Made by a program: the position numbers and the translations under genes. From Caulobacter vibrioides OR37 (GTDB taxonomy: Bacteria > Pseudomonadota > Alphaproteobacteria > Caulobacterales > Caulobacteraceae), in the NCBI RefSeq assembly GCF_000372645.1, contig NZ_APMP01000011.1, positions 42,725 to 106,724 of the forward strand: DNA of 64,000 nt. The letters run 5' to 3'. The notes under the pieces are model-generated. The model was not told where the DNA came from and did not search any database. It worked only from the letters and a program-made list of their open reading frames with translations. This document shows positions 8,665-17,424 of the stretch, piece after piece; the stretch's first letter is position 1, and every line of letters begins with the position of its first letter.

Positions 8665-9021
8665 TCAGCAGGCCGAGCCGGGCGCGCAGGCCTTCGCGCG
8701 GGCGAGGATCGCGTCCAGGGGCGTGCAAATTTCCGGCGCGCCGCCGCAGCAGTCTTCCATCAGGAAGGCCAGCAATCGGCTCATCGCGCCATAGTCCGCC
8801 GAGTAGATGATCGACCGTCCTTCTCGTCGCGAAGCGATCAAGCCGGCGTGGGACAGAATGTTGAGATTGGCCGAGAGGCTGTTTGGCGGCACGGCGAGCC
8901 CGCGCGCGATCTCGCCCGCCGCGATCCCCTGCGGGCCGGCCTTCACCAGCAGACGAAAGACCGCCAGACGGCCCTCGTGACCAAGGGCGGAGAGCATGTT
9001 GACCGCGGGCTTTGATTCCAT
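8665..9021 (-). CDS. arsR: ArsR-family arsenite-responsive repressor
   Basis: A 118-residue winged-helix repressor; the recognition region is about residues 43-60 (VPPNSLSANLNILSHAGLI). Instead of the classical ELCxC arsenite site, the cysteines cluster at the C-terminus: C91, C92 and C99 (DCCGGAPEIC), plus C112 and C118. This resembles the AfArsR-type site built from three C-terminal cysteines. It ends one base before the aquaporin gene. An AT-rich inverted repeat covers its own start codon, consistent with autoregulation. Confidence 0.93.
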   Translation of the reverse strand: MESKPAVNMLSALGHEGRLAVFRLLVKAGPQGIAAGEIARGLAVPPNSLSANLNILSHAGLIASRREGRSIIYSADYGAMSRLLAFLMEDCCGGAPEICTPLDAILARAKACAPGSAC

Positions 9022-9041
9022 ATTTCCAATATTATGGAAAT
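9016..9041. promoter_or_regulatory. probable ArsR operator over the arsR start
   Basis: ATTTCCA (9022-9028) and TGGAAAT (9035-9041) form a perfect inverted repeat with a six-base AT spacer. An overlapping pair TTCCATA/TATGGAA (9016-9022/9033-9039) extends it across the arsR ATG (9019-9021). It is an AT-rich island in GC-rich DNA, right at the gene start, which suits a repressor site and possibly a very short or absent leader. Confidence 0.6.
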
Positions 9042-9073
9042 GAAGGCCCCTGGCAACGTCGTCCTCGAAGCAA

Positions 9074-9101
9074 AAGGGGCGGACCTCTCGGCCCGCCCCT
9101 T
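9074..9101 (-). terminator. intrinsic terminator of the TonB receptor gene
   Basis: On the minus strand the arms AAGGGGCGG and CCGCCCCTT (9 bp) close a ten-base loop and are followed by TTTTGCTT. It lies about 25 bases beyond the receptor stop. Confidence 0.8.
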
Positions 9102-9125
9102 CGCGTTTCAGTCCGTCGCTCCGCC

Positions 9126-11654
9126 TCAGAAGGCGAAGGTCAGGCGCCCGTAGTAGTAGCCGCCGTTGATGCCGTAGGGCGAGAACGAGGGATACTGGGT
9201 TACGCAGCCCGAGCCGGAGGCGACGCAGGCGGCCTGGAAGGCGGCCGAGAACTTGTCCGGATACTTGTTGAACAGGTTGTTGGCCCCGATCGCGGCGGTG
9301 ACGCCCATCGGGAACTTGTAGGACAGCTCGGCGTCGGTGATCGCCGTGGCGCTGGCCACGGTGTTCAGCAGCGGGCCGGTGCCGGGGTCGGACAGGGCCT
9401 CGGCCTTGCCGTAGAAGGTCTCGGTCACGGTCAGCGACACCTTGTGGAAGGTGTAGAGGCCGTTCAGCCCGACCTTGTACTTCGGCGCGGCCTTTTCCAG
9501 CAGGTCGGCGGCGTTGCCGGCGAACAGGATCTGGCCGGTCGGGAAGGCGGCGCTGGTCGTGCCCAGGGCGGTCGGCGCGGCCTTCACCTTGGTGATCTTG
9601 GTCTGGTTGTAGTTGCCGCTCAGCGTCCAGTCGATGTGACCATAGTCGCCAAGGTCCGTCGGGTACGACATCACCACGTCGATGCCGCGAGTGCGGGTGT
9701 CCAGGCCGTTGGAGAAGATGTTGATGCCGGTGCTGGTCACGGTGCTGTCCAGCACGTTGCCGTTGGCGGCGATGGCGGCGTTGACGTTCGAGTTGACGAT
9801 CACGCCGTTGCGCATCCCGTAGATCGAGCTGGAGCCGAAGATCCGGTTGGACAGCTTGATCTGGTAGGCGTCGACCGTCGCCGTCAGCTTGGGCAGCGGG
9901 TGGGCCACGAAGCCAATGCTGAAGTTCTTGGACTTTTCGGGCTTGAGCTTGTCGATGCCCAAGAGGCGCGCGGCGTTGGAGTTCGGCGCCAACTGCACGA
10001 AGGCGCTGGTCGGCGAGACGTTGGTGGCCGAGTAGAACGACTCCGCCAGGGTCGGGGCGCGGAAGCCGGTCGACACCGTGCCGCGCAGGGCGAACTTGTC
10101 GCTGAAGTCATAGCGGCTGGTCAGCTTGGCGACGGTGGTGTCGCCAAAGTCGCTGAAGTGCTCGAAGCGCAGGGCCGCGTCGATCTTCCATTCGGTGATC
10201 GGATTGGCCGCGAGGTCGGTATAGGCCGCCCAGCTGGTGCGAGCGTGGCCGCCGGCGTCGGTCTTGGAGAAGCCCGGATAGGACTGCGAGCCTTCCTTGT
10301 AGGTCGAAGCGGTGTCGCCGGCGCCGATCTTGTAGGTGTCGCGACGCTGTTCGACGCCGAAGGCGACGTCCAGCGGCGCGGCCAGGCCCACGTCGAAGCC
10401 GCGCCGCAGGTCCAGGTTGTTGGTCCATTGGGTGGTCATCCACCGCCCGGCGTGGAACGACGTCGGGGTGAAGCCCTTGGTCGTCAGCGTCGAGGTGTCG
10501 GCGTAGAGGCTGGCGTTGGCCGAGTTCTCGACGCGCACCTCGATGTCGTCCTTGCCGTAGGTGGCCGAGAGGTCCGCGTCCCAGCCCGCGACCTTGCCGG
10601 ACAGGCCCCAGGTCATGGCGTAGTCGTCCTCGATGATCCGCTCGCGGGGGCTGAAGCCCAGCGGGAAGGGACGGTCGGCCGCGCCCTGCTTGCCCGAGAT
10701 GCGGTTGAAACGACGATAGTTTTCGTAGGCCGAGGCGTCCTTGTGGCCATAGGTGCCGAACGAATAGAGCTCGAAGTCGCCCGGTAGGTCGACGCCGCCG
10801 TTATAGGCGAAGTTGCTGAGGCGGTATTCGGCGTCGCCCGAGATCAGGTTCAGGTTCGGATAGCCCGGGATCTGGCTCTCGATGGCGTTGTTGGTCGCCG
10901 AATAGCTGGGGCTGGCGGGGTTGGAAATCCGCTGGTCCGGCAGGCCGCGGTTCGAGAAGCCGTGGTACTTGGTCTCGACCGTGAGGTTCAGGTAGCTCTT
11001 TTCGGTCGGGGCCATGCCGATATTGACCGAGGCGCCGGCCGTCTTGCCGCCGCCATCGAAATATTCGCCGCCGGTGGCCGAGATGGTCCCGCCCGAGGCG
11101 TTCTTCTTCAGGATGATGTTGACGACGCCGGCGATGGCGTCGGTGCCGTATTGGGCGGCGGCGCCGTCGGTCAGCACTTCGATCCGACCGATGCCGGCCA
11201 TTGGAATGAAGCCGAGGTCGGCGGCGGCGGCGCCTTGGTAGACGCCGGACAGAACGGCGAGGTTGCCCGTGGTGTGGCGGCGCTTGCCGTTGACCAGCAC
11301 CAGGGCCTGGTTGGGCGAGAGGCCGCGCAGGCGGGCCGAAAGGGTCAGGTTGGCGGTGTCGCCGCCGAAGGCCTGGGCGTTGAAGGACGGCACCAGATTG
11401 GCGAGGCCCAGGCGCAGGTCCACCTGGCCGGTGCGTTCAAGCGTGCTGGTGTCGACCACCTGAACGGGGGCCGGGCTGTCGACGACGCGCAAGCCCGTCT
11501 GGCGCGTGCCGGTGACAATGACGGTGTCGACTTCGGTCCCCGGTGTCGGGGCCGCGGCTGGCGCGGCGGCGGCCAGAGCGCTCGCCGAGTATCCGAGAGT
11601 AATGGATAGAACGGAAATACCCGCCAACAGCGCGGGTTTAAAGCCTTGAGTCAT
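9126..11654 (-). CDS. TonB-dependent outer-membrane receptor
   Basis: An outer-membrane beta-barrel that imports a substrate with energy from TonB. A signal peptide (about residues 1-29) is followed by a TonB-box-like segment VDTVIVTG, a plug domain (about 45-165, with LVLVNGKRRH and GIGRIEVLTDGAAAQYGTDA) and a long barrel ending in an aromatic residue (GRLTFAF). I chose the ATG at 11654 because AGGGGG lies seven bases upstream; an earlier ATG at 11669 would add five residues. The plug wording resembles receptors with CirA/BtuB-like plugs; the substrate is unknown. It stands alone with its own terminator, and 293 bases upstream hold only its presumed promoter. Confidence 0.93.
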   Translation of the reverse strand: MTQGFKPALLAGISVLSITLGYSASALAAAAPAAAPTPGTEVDTVIVTGTRQTGLRVVDSPAPVQVVDTSTLERTGQVDLRLGLANLVPSFNAQAFGGDTANLTLSARLRGLSPNQALVLVNGKRRHTTGNLAVLSGVYQGAAAADLGFIPMAGIGRIEVLTDGAAAQYGTDAIAGVVNIILKKNASGGTISATGGEYFDGGGKTAGASVNIGMAPTEKSYLNLTVETKYHGFSNRGLPDQRISNPASPSYSATNNAIESQIPGYPNLNLISGDAEYRLSNFAYNGGVDLPGDFELYSFGTYGHKDASAYENYRRFNRISGKQGAADRPFPLGFSPRERIIEDDYAMTWGLSGKVAGWDADLSATYGKDDIEVRVENSANASLYADTSTLTTKGFTPTSFHAGRWMTTQWTNNLDLRRGFDVGLAAPLDVAFGVEQRRDTYKIGAGDTASTYKEGSQSYPGFSKTDAGGHARTSWAAYTDLAANPITEWKIDAALRFEHFSDFGDTTVAKLTSRYDFSDKFALRGTVSTGFRAPTLAESFYSATNVSPTSAFVQLAPNSNAARLLGIDKLKPEKSKNFSIGFVAHPLPKLTATVDAYQIKLSNRIFGSSSIYGMRNGVIVNSNVNAAIAANGNVLDSTVTSTGINIFSNGLDTRTRGIDVVMSYPTDLGDYGHIDWTLSGNYNQTKITKVKAAPTALGTTSAAFPTGQILFAGNAADLLEKAAPKYKVGLNGLYTFHKVSLTVTETFYGKAEALSDPGTGPLLNTVASATAITDAELSYKFPMGVTAAIGANNLFNKYPDKFSAAFQAACVASGSGCVTQYPSFSPYGINGGYYYGRLTFAF

Positions 11655-11947
11655 TAATAGCCCCCTCATTGTGTTTATTGGCGCATGCCGGATTCCTTCT
11701 CCATGACGTTTTTCTCCCCGAGTTTATCGTTTTTAACGCGGGCACTAAAAATACATCGGGTACTGTCCGATCTATTCATGGGATCAGAGTTTCGGCGTTC
11801 GGCAATGGCGGGCTGTCAGAAAAGCGCCACAGCCGCGCGAGCGCCCAATGGGCGCCCCTTTGCGCGGCGATCGGTCTCGGATTTTAGGCAGAAGCGTGGC
11901 CTTGGCCGCGCGCTGAGGTGGCGAAGGCGGAGGCCGCGACGTCCGCG

Positions 11948-12343
11948 TCAGGCGACCAGGCGCATCGGTTCGGCCGCTTCGTCGGTCTCTTCGGTCTCGA
12001 ACAGGTCGAAAGCCTCTTCCCAGGCCGTCAGGCGCGACTCGCGCAGTTCGGCGTCGTCGATGACGCGGACGATCTGATCCTCGCGGTCGTTCCAGACGAG
12101 ACCGATATCGGTGACCCGTTCCACGTCGCGACCCAGCAGCAGGAACATGTCGGCCTTGGCGGCCCGCTCGTGGCTGATCCGGCGAAGGGTGCGGCCGCCA
12201 CCGAGTTCGCGATGGATGTCGGCGAAGTCCATCACGGCCGAGATCAAGGCCTGGCTGACCGGCGCGACCGCCCAGGCGGGGCAGGCCCAAGAGGGGCTGG
12301 CGAAAGAGGAGCGGGCCAAAGCGGAGCGGATTTCGCGGGACAT
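11948..12343 (-). CDS. hypothetical protein, 131 residues
   Basis: Not recognised. The ATG at 12343 has a good GGAG site eight bases upstream. The N-terminal third is Ala/Ser-rich and weakly hydrophobic (residues about 12-38). The rest is acidic and polar, with DVERVTDIGLVWNDREDQIVR and an Asp/Glu-rich C-terminus (FETEETDEAAEP). No signal peptide or clear domain. It is divergent from the WYL regulator across 72 bases, so the two may share control. Confidence 0.7.
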   Translation of the reverse strand: MSREIRSALARSSFASPSWACPAWAVAPVSQALISAVMDFADIHRELGGGRTLRRISHERAAKADMFLLLGRDVERVTDIGLVWNDREDQIVRVIDDAELRESRLTAWEEAFDLFETEETDEAAEPMRLVA

Positions 12344-12415
12344 CGGGTTCTCCAGTGTCGATGCCTGAAGAATGTGCGGGTCTTGCGACAGAAACGGTCG
12401 TATAGAGTGCCGCTC

Positions 12416-13399
12416 ATGAGACACGAGAAAGCAACCCGCCTGCTGGACCTGGCCCGTATGCTGGCTGGCTCGGCCGAGGGCATGACCCTGGACGAGATGG
12501 CGCGCGCCCTGGACGTCGGCCGCCGCACCGCCGAGCGGATGCGCGACGCGGTCTGGGCGGCCTTCCCGCAGATGGAGGCGATCGACGACCCGCCGACCAA
12601 GCGTTTCCGCATTCCCTCGGGTCTGGACGGCGTGTTCCAGACCCCGACCGCCGAGGAGCTGGCCGCCCTGCGCACCGCCGCCGACGGCTACAAGGCCTCC
12701 GGCGCCGAGGCCCGCGCCGCCTCGCTGTACGCCCTGGAGGGCAAGCTGTTGTCGGCCTTGCGCGGCGCGGCGCGTCGGCGCGTCGCCCCCGATGTCGAGG
12801 CCCTGGTCCAGGCCGAGACCATCGCCGTCCACGCGGGTCCGCGTCCGTTCGAGGACCAGCAAGTGCTCAGCGCCATTCGCGCGGCGATCAAGGGCCTCTC
12901 GGGGCTGTCTTTCCGCTACGAGGGCGGCAGCACGCCGGGACGCCGGCGCGAGGTTACGCCGCTGGGCGTCTTGTTCGGGCGCAGCAACTATCTGGTCGCG
13001 CTGGAGGGCGCGGGCGGCAAGCCGCGCTCTTGGCGCCTGGACCGGATGAGCGACTTGAAGGTGCTGGACACCCCCGCGCCGCCGCCCGAGGACTTCTCGC
13101 TGCAGGCCTTCGCCGACGAGAGCTTCGGCATCTATCACGACGAGATCCAGGACGTGGTCCTGCGCATCAAGCCCAGCCGGGCCGAGGACGCGCTGCGCTG
13201 GCGCTTCCACGCGACCCAGAAGGTGACCCAGGATCCGGACGGCTCGGTCACGGTGACCTTTCGGGCCGGCGGGATGCGGGAGCTGGCCTGGCATCTCTTC
13301 ACCTGGGGCGGCGACATCGAGATCGTGGCGCCCCAGACCCTGAAGGACACGATGATCGCCGAACTGCGCGAGGCTGGCCGCGCGCACGGGGCGTGGTAG
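12416..13399 (+). CDS. YafY-type WYL-domain transcriptional regulator
   Basis: A 327-residue regulator: an N-terminal HTH (about residues 1-60, DLARMLAGSAEGMTLDEMAR with recognition helix near RRTAERMRDAV), a central WYL ligand domain (about 155-225, with VTPLGVLFGRSNYLVALE and SWRLDRMSDLKVLD) and a C-terminal WCX extension. WYL proteins sense nucleotides or other small ligands. The start is set by the ATG at 12416, since the frame upstream is non-coding in character. It runs into rlmJ after ten bases, probably co-transcribed. Confidence 0.9.
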   Translation: MRHEKATRLLDLARMLAGSAEGMTLDEMARALDVGRRTAERMRDAVWAAFPQMEAIDDPPTKRFRIPSGLDGVFQTPTAEELAALRTAADGYKASGAEARAASLYALEGKLLSALRGAARRRVAPDVEALVQAETIAVHAGPRPFEDQQVLSAIRAAIKGLSGLSFRYEGGSTPGRRREVTPLGVLFGRSNYLVALEGAGGKPRSWRLDRMSDLKVLDTPAPPPEDFSLQAFADESFGIYHDEIQDVVLRIKPSRAEDALRWRFHATQKVTQDPDGSVTVTFRAGGMRELAWHLFTWGGDIEIVAPQTLKDTMIAELREAGRAHGAW

Positions 13400-13409
13400 G
13401 GAGCGGGCC

Positions 13410-14228
13410 ATGAACTACCGCCACGCCTTCCACGCCGGCAATTTCGCGGACCTGCACAAGCACGCGATCCTTCTGGCCCTGCTGTCGGCGCTGCAGGCCG
13501 AGAGCGAGGCGCTGGCGGTGATCGACACTCACGCCGGCGCGGGCGCCTACGACCTGGCCGGCGAGATGGCGCGGCGATCGGGCGAGGCGCAAGCGGGGAT
13601 CTCGCGCCTGCGGCGGGCGACCGACGCGCCGGCGGTGTTCGCGCCGCTCCTGGCGGCGGTCGCGACGATCAGCCGATCGGACGCCGACCTCTATCCCGGC
13701 TCGCCGTTACTGCTCGGGGGGCATCTACGCAAGAGCGATCGCTACACCGGCTGCGAGCTGCGTGCGGACGACGTCGCGCTGCTGCGGCGGACCTTGGCGA
13801 CCCTGCCGACCTGCGCGGTCGCGCAAGCTGATGGCTTCGAGACCGCCGCGCGCCAAGCGGGCAAGGGCGGCCGCGCCTTCGTGGTCATCGACCCGCCGTT
13901 CGAGCGGCCAGACGACTATGACCGCATCGTCGCCACGACCCGCGAGGTTCTGAGGCGCGCCCCGGACGCGGCCCTGGCCATCTGGCTGCCGATCAAGGAT
14001 CTGGAGACGTTCGACGCCTTCCTGCGAGACATGGAGACCGTCACCGGAGACCTGCTCGTCGCGGAACTGCGCCTTCGGCCCCTGATCGATCCCATGAAGA
14101 TGAACGGCTGCGCGATGGTGATGATCGGCGCGCCGGCCGCCGTCGACCTAGCGGCGGGCGAGGCGGGAGACTGGATCGCCGCGCGCCTGGGCGAGCCCGG
14201 CGGCCGATCGTGCGTCTGGCGGACGTAG
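13410..14228 (+). CDS. rlmJ: 23S rRNA (adenine-2030-N6)-methyltransferase
   Basis: Methylates A2030 of 23S rRNA. The 272-residue protein has the RlmJ N-terminus NYRHAFHAGNFADLHKH, a SAM-binding segment DTHAGAGAYDL (about residue 40) and the catalytic DPPFE (about residue 164) typical of N6-adenine methyltransferases. ATG with GGGAG upstream. Flanked within a few bases by the WYL regulator and the chromate transporter gene. Confidence 0.94.
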   Translation: MNYRHAFHAGNFADLHKHAILLALLSALQAESEALAVIDTHAGAGAYDLAGEMARRSGEAQAGISRLRRATDAPAVFAPLLAAVATISRSDADLYPGSPLLLGGHLRKSDRYTGCELRADDVALLRRTLATLPTCAVAQADGFETAARQAGKGGRAFVVIDPPFERPDDYDRIVATTREVLRRAPDAALAIWLPIKDLETFDAFLRDMETVTGDLLVAELRLRPLIDPMKMNGCAMVMIGAPAAVDLAAGEAGDWIAARLGEPGGRSCVWRT

Positions 14229-14232
14229 GGCC

Positions 14233-15519
14233 GTGCGCGAGCGTTCGCCGCCCGCCTTCGGTGAAGCCCTGCGGGTCTGGCTGAAGATCGGCCTGCTCGG
14301 CTTTGGCGGGCCGGCGGGCCAGATCGCCCTGCTGCATCGCGAGACCGTCGAGACCCGCGCCTGGATCGACGAGGACGCCTTCGCCCGCGCCTTGAGCTTC
14401 TGCATGTTGCTGCCGGGTCCGGAGGCTCAGCAACTGGCCACGTGGATCGGCTGGCGGCTGCACGGGATCCGGGGCGGCGTCGCGGCGGGCCTGCTATTCG
14501 TGCTGCCGGGCCTTGGGGTGATGCTGGGCCTCTCGGCGCTGTACGTCGTTCACGGCCGGTCGAGCTGGGTCGGGCCGGTGCTGCTGGGCCTGAAGGCGGC
14601 GGTGGTCGCCCTGGTGCTCCAGGCGCTGCTGCGCATGGGCAAGCGCGCGTTGAAGGACCGGATGGCCGTCCTCGTCTGCGCCGCCGCCTTCGTGTTGCTG
14701 GCCTTCAGCGGCGTTCCGTTTCCGCTGGTGGTGCTCGGCGCGGGCCTGCTGGGCTGGCTGACCGCGCGAGGCGGCGAGGGCGAGGCGCCCGCGTCCGATG
14801 GCGCGCCGGTCGCCGGACGTCGCCGCACGGCGCTGGTCTGCCTGGCGTTGTGGCTGGCGCCGATCGCCTTGGCCTGGGTCCTGGCGCCGGGCTCGCCGCT
14901 GGCCTGGATGGGCCTGACCTTCGGCGGACTGGCGGCGGTCAGCTTCGGCGGCGCCTATGCGGCGCTGGCCTATCTGGGGCAGGCGGCTTCGGTGTTCGGC
15001 TGGCTTACGGCGAGCCAGATGCTGGATGGCCTGGGCCTGGCCGAGACGACGCCGGGACCGCTGATCCTGGTCTTCGTCTTCGTCGGCTTCGTCGGCGCGT
15101 ATCAGACCGCCGCGCCCGAATGGGCGTGGACGCTGGGATTGCTGGGTGGGCTGATGGCGGCCTGGACGACCTTCGCGCCATCGTTTCTGTGGATCTTCGG
15201 CGGCGGGCCGCTGTTCGAGCGCTGGGGCCGCCGGCCGCGACCGGCCCGGGCCTTGGCCCTGATCTCCGCCGCGTCCGTGGGAGTGATCGGCCAGCTGGCC
15301 TTCTGGTTCGCCGTCCACCTGTTGTTCCGCAGCGGTCGGACGGTGACGCTGGGACCGCTGCGCGCGCTGGCGCCGGACTTCTCCAGTCTGGACCCCGCGG
15401 CGGCGGGTCTGACGATCCTGGCCCTGATGCTGACCTTCGCCACGCGGCTGCCGATGCTGGGTCTCGTCGCCGCGCTGGTGGCGGCGGGCGTCGCCCTGAA
15501 GGCCGTCGGACTGGCTTGA
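14233..15519 (+). CDS. chrA: chromate transporter, long-chain type
   Basis: Inner-membrane exporter of chromate. The 428-residue protein has two homologous CHR halves: the first begins with LKIGLLGFGGPAGQIALLHRE, and the second shows the diagnostic LTFGGLAAVSFGGAYAALAY near residue 225 and GLAETTPGPLILVFVFVGF. The GTG at 14233 starts four bases after the rlmJ stop, so the genes are likely coupled. No chrB regulator is present. Confidence 0.93.
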   Translation: MRERSPPAFGEALRVWLKIGLLGFGGPAGQIALLHRETVETRAWIDEDAFARALSFCMLLPGPEAQQLATWIGWRLHGIRGGVAAGLLFVLPGLGVMLGLSALYVVHGRSSWVGPVLLGLKAAVVALVLQALLRMGKRALKDRMAVLVCAAAFVLLAFSGVPFPLVVLGAGLLGWLTARGGEGEAPASDGAPVAGRRRTALVCLALWLAPIALAWVLAPGSPLAWMGLTFGGLAAVSFGGAYAALAYLGQAASVFGWLTASQMLDGLGLAETTPGPLILVFVFVGFVGAYQTAAPEWAWTLGLLGGLMAAWTTFAPSFLWIFGGGPLFERWGRRPRPARALALISAASVGVIGQLAFWFAVHLLFRSGRTVTLGPLRALAPDFSSLDPAAAGLTILALMLTFATRLPMLGLVAALVAAGVALKAVGLA

Positions 15520-15627
15520 GGTCGCGAGTTGCCCTTACGGCAATATTTTTGCACTCGCGAACGTATTTTCCGTGTTATGCTGCACCGCAATAGATCGGGG
15601 TTTCACCTATCGCCTGCGGAGCGCGCC

Positions 15628-16299
15628 ATGGTTTCGATCTTCAGCTTTCTTCCTGAGTATTCCAGCGACAAGGTCCAGCCCGAGACCGCGCCGCGCGTGG
15701 CGGTCGGGGCGATCTCGCCCCTGTGGGCGATGTTCGGCGGCGCGGCGGCGGCCGGCGCGGCCTATTGGTGGTGGGCGTCCCGCTGGCGCGAGGCGGTGAA
15801 CCTCGAGGCGCTGATGGCCGTGGCCCCCGAACCCGTGGCGCCGCCGGTCGAGGCTATGCCGCTCGCCGAGCCCGAGCCGGTGATCGAGGCGGCCGCCGCG
15901 ATCCCCGAAGCGGTTCACGAGACTGTCGAGCCGGTCGCGGAGCAGGCCGTGGAAGCCATCGCCGCCGCCAATGAAGATGTCGCCGAGGCGGTGGTCGAAG
16001 CCGCCGAGACGGTGGAAACGGTCGCGGTCGAGCCGGTCGAACCGGCCGTGGAAGCCGCCGCCGAAGCGGTTCAGGCCGCCGTGACCCAGGTCGGCGACGA
16101 CCTTACGCGCCTGGTCGGCGTCGGCCCCAAGCTGGCCGCTTCGCTGGGCGAGCTTGGCGTGACGACCTTCAGCCAGATCGCCGCCTGGACTCCCGACGAG
16201 TTGGCCTCGTTCGACCAGTTGCTGAACCTCAAGGGCCGCGCCGAGCGCGACGCCTGGATCGCCCAGGCTAAGCGCTTCGTCGAGGGCGTTGAAGCCTAG
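15628..16299 (+). CDS. membrane-anchored helix-hairpin-helix protein
   Basis: A 223-residue protein of three parts: a short N-terminus with one membrane segment (about residues 31-50, ending YWWWASRW); a long Ala/Glu/Pro/Val-rich low-complexity linker (about 55-160); and a C-terminal helix-hairpin-helix domain (about 163-223, DLTRLVGVGPKLAASLGELG) like that found at the ends of some NuoE and ribosomal proteins. The HhH may bind nucleic acid or protein. The ATG at 15628 has GGAG eight bases upstream; an in-frame ATG at 15577 is possible. Function unknown. Confidence 0.82.
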   Translation: MVSIFSFLPEYSSDKVQPETAPRVAVGAISPLWAMFGGAAAAGAAYWWWASRWREAVNLEALMAVAPEPVAPPVEAMPLAEPEPVIEAAAAIPEAVHETVEPVAEQAVEAIAAANEDVAEAVVEAAETVETVAVEPVEPAVEAAAEAVQAAVTQVGDDLTRLVGVGPKLAASLGELGVTTFSQIAAWTPDELASFDQLLNLKGRAERDAWIAQAKRFVEGVEA

Positions 16300-16302
16300 C
16301 CG

Positions 16303-16758
16303 TTAAAGGCCGGCCGGAACGCCGTTGCTGACCGGCGGCGGCTTGCAGCGGCCGGCGCGGGCCTCGACCACATAGAGCAGGGCGCGGCCCTGGGCGAAGG
16401 CGTTGTGCTCGGCCAGCGGGTTGGTCGGCTGGCCGGTGGTCAGGCTGAGAGCCTGCTCGGCCCCCGGCGCGGTCTGGCCCAGCGAGGCCTGGTTCCATTT
16501 GCCGAGCGCCGGCGCGCACGCGGCGACCACGGCGTCGGCCACCACCTCGGCGCTGTCCTTCGAGCCGGCCAGGCTATAGGCCCAGCGGCGCGCGCATTCC
16601 TCGACCGGGGTCGAGGGATCGGCCGCCGCCGACGCGCCGGGATTGGTCTTGAAGTCGGCGCAGATCTTGGGATTGGCCATGGCTTCGTGGCGGTCCTCGC
16701 AGGCGGCGAGTCCTAGGGCGGCGATAGCCAGGGCGGCCATCACGGGCTTGCGGATCAT
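16303..16758 (-). CDS. hypothetical lipoprotein
   Basis: 151 residues with a lipoprotein signal: the hydrophobic segment ends in the lipobox LAAC (Cys20), followed by Glu-Asp. The mature part contains four further cysteines (ICADF, EECARRW, VAACAP, GRCKPP), which could form disulfides in the periplasm. No known domain recognised. Its stop is four bases from the end of the converging HhH gene. Confidence 0.8.
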   Translation of the reverse strand: MIRKPVMAALAIAALGLAACEDRHEAMANPKICADFKTNPGASAAADPSTPVEECARRWAYSLAGSKDSAEVVADAVVAACAPALGKWNQASLGQTAPGAEQALSLTTGQPTNPLAEHNAFAQGRALLYVVEARAGRCKPPPVSNGVPAGL

Positions 16759-16783
16759 CTGGGTTTTCCGTGGCGGTTGAAGG

Positions 16784-17254
16784 TCAGCGGGGGCAGATCT
16801 GGACGTCGCGATGGTCCAGGCGACCACGATCGTCGTAATAGGAGATCGTCGCGTTGCGGCAGGCGCCGCCCGGCGGGCTGGTCGAGACCGTCTGATAGGT
16901 CCCGCCGTCGGCGGCGACCGGATTACCCCGGGCGTCATAGTAGACTTGGCGCACGGGCCGAGGCTCGACGGACCTCGCGGCCGGGCGCGGCGCGGGCGCG
17001 TAGTAAGCCGTGCGAGTACGGCAGCCGCTCTTGCCGATCTCGCGACCGACCAGCGCGCCGCCGACGCCGCCGATGATCAGGCCGCCGCCGCCCTTGGAGA
17101 CGGCGTTTCCGAGCAGAGCGCCGCCCAGGCCGCCCAGCACCGTGCCGGTGGCCTTGCGTTCTCGGCACGAGGCGGCGTCGGCCGCGGTGGGCGCCATGAC
17201 GGCGGGCAAGGCCATGGCCGCGACGGTCAGGCCGACGATGATGAGACGGGGCAT
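16784..17254 (-). CDS. glycine-zipper 2TM-domain envelope protein
   Basis: A 156-residue secreted protein. A signal peptide (about 1-27, ending ADAAS) is followed by a glycine zipper (about 36-72, GTVLGGLGGALLGNAVSKGG then GLIIGGVGGALVGREIG), the pattern of SlyB/OmpA-like 2TM proteins. The C-terminal half is Arg/Pro/Tyr-rich with YYDARGNPVAADGGTYQTV. It precedes the lipoprotein gene in the same direction, 25 bases apart, so they may form an operon. Confidence 0.85.
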   Translation of the reverse strand: MPRLIIVGLTVAAMALPAVMAPTAADAASCRERKATGTVLGGLGGALLGNAVSKGGGGLIIGGVGGALVGREIGKSGCRTRTAYYAPAPRPAARSVEPRPVRQVYYDARGNPVAADGGTYQTVSTSPPGGACRNATISYYDDRGRLDHRDVQICPR

Positions 17255-17375
17255 GTTGTCCTCACCGGTTAAGGTCCCTCGAGCGACACAACGCCGTTGT
17301 GTCGGGAAGGATGCTTAAGCGGCCACGGATGTGATCTGGAGCAAGCCGCGGGGGCTTGCTCCAGACTTTTGTTTT
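17255..17375 (+). ncRNA. candidate small RNA or leader with two hairpins
   Basis: The gap upstream of the glycine-zipper gene holds a perfect 9-bp hairpin (17284-17304, CGACACAAC/GTTGTGTCG) and then a strong plus-strand terminator (17335-17365) with no plus-strand gene before it. This looks like the end of a short plus-strand transcript. No clear promoter was identified, and the first hairpin could instead be a regulatory palindrome. Confidence 0.35.
17335..17365 (+). terminator. strong intrinsic terminator on plus strand
   Basis: Arms TCTGGAGCAAGCC and GGCTTGCTCCAGA pair over 13 bp with a five-base loop, followed on the plus strand by CTTTTGTTTT. The minus strand lacks a U-tract, so it terminates plus-strand transcription although the flanking genes are both on the minus strand. 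Confidence 0.8.
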
Positions 17376-17424
17376 CGCATCGCTTTGGCTGAAAGCCGGC
17401 GGCCGCGCGTTTCCGCGCGTTGTT

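Noticed and set aside
9012..10787. 591-residue plus-strand open frame opposite the TonB receptor
   Set aside because: Gly/Val/Arg-rich antisense shadow; the receptor on the minus strand is unambiguous.
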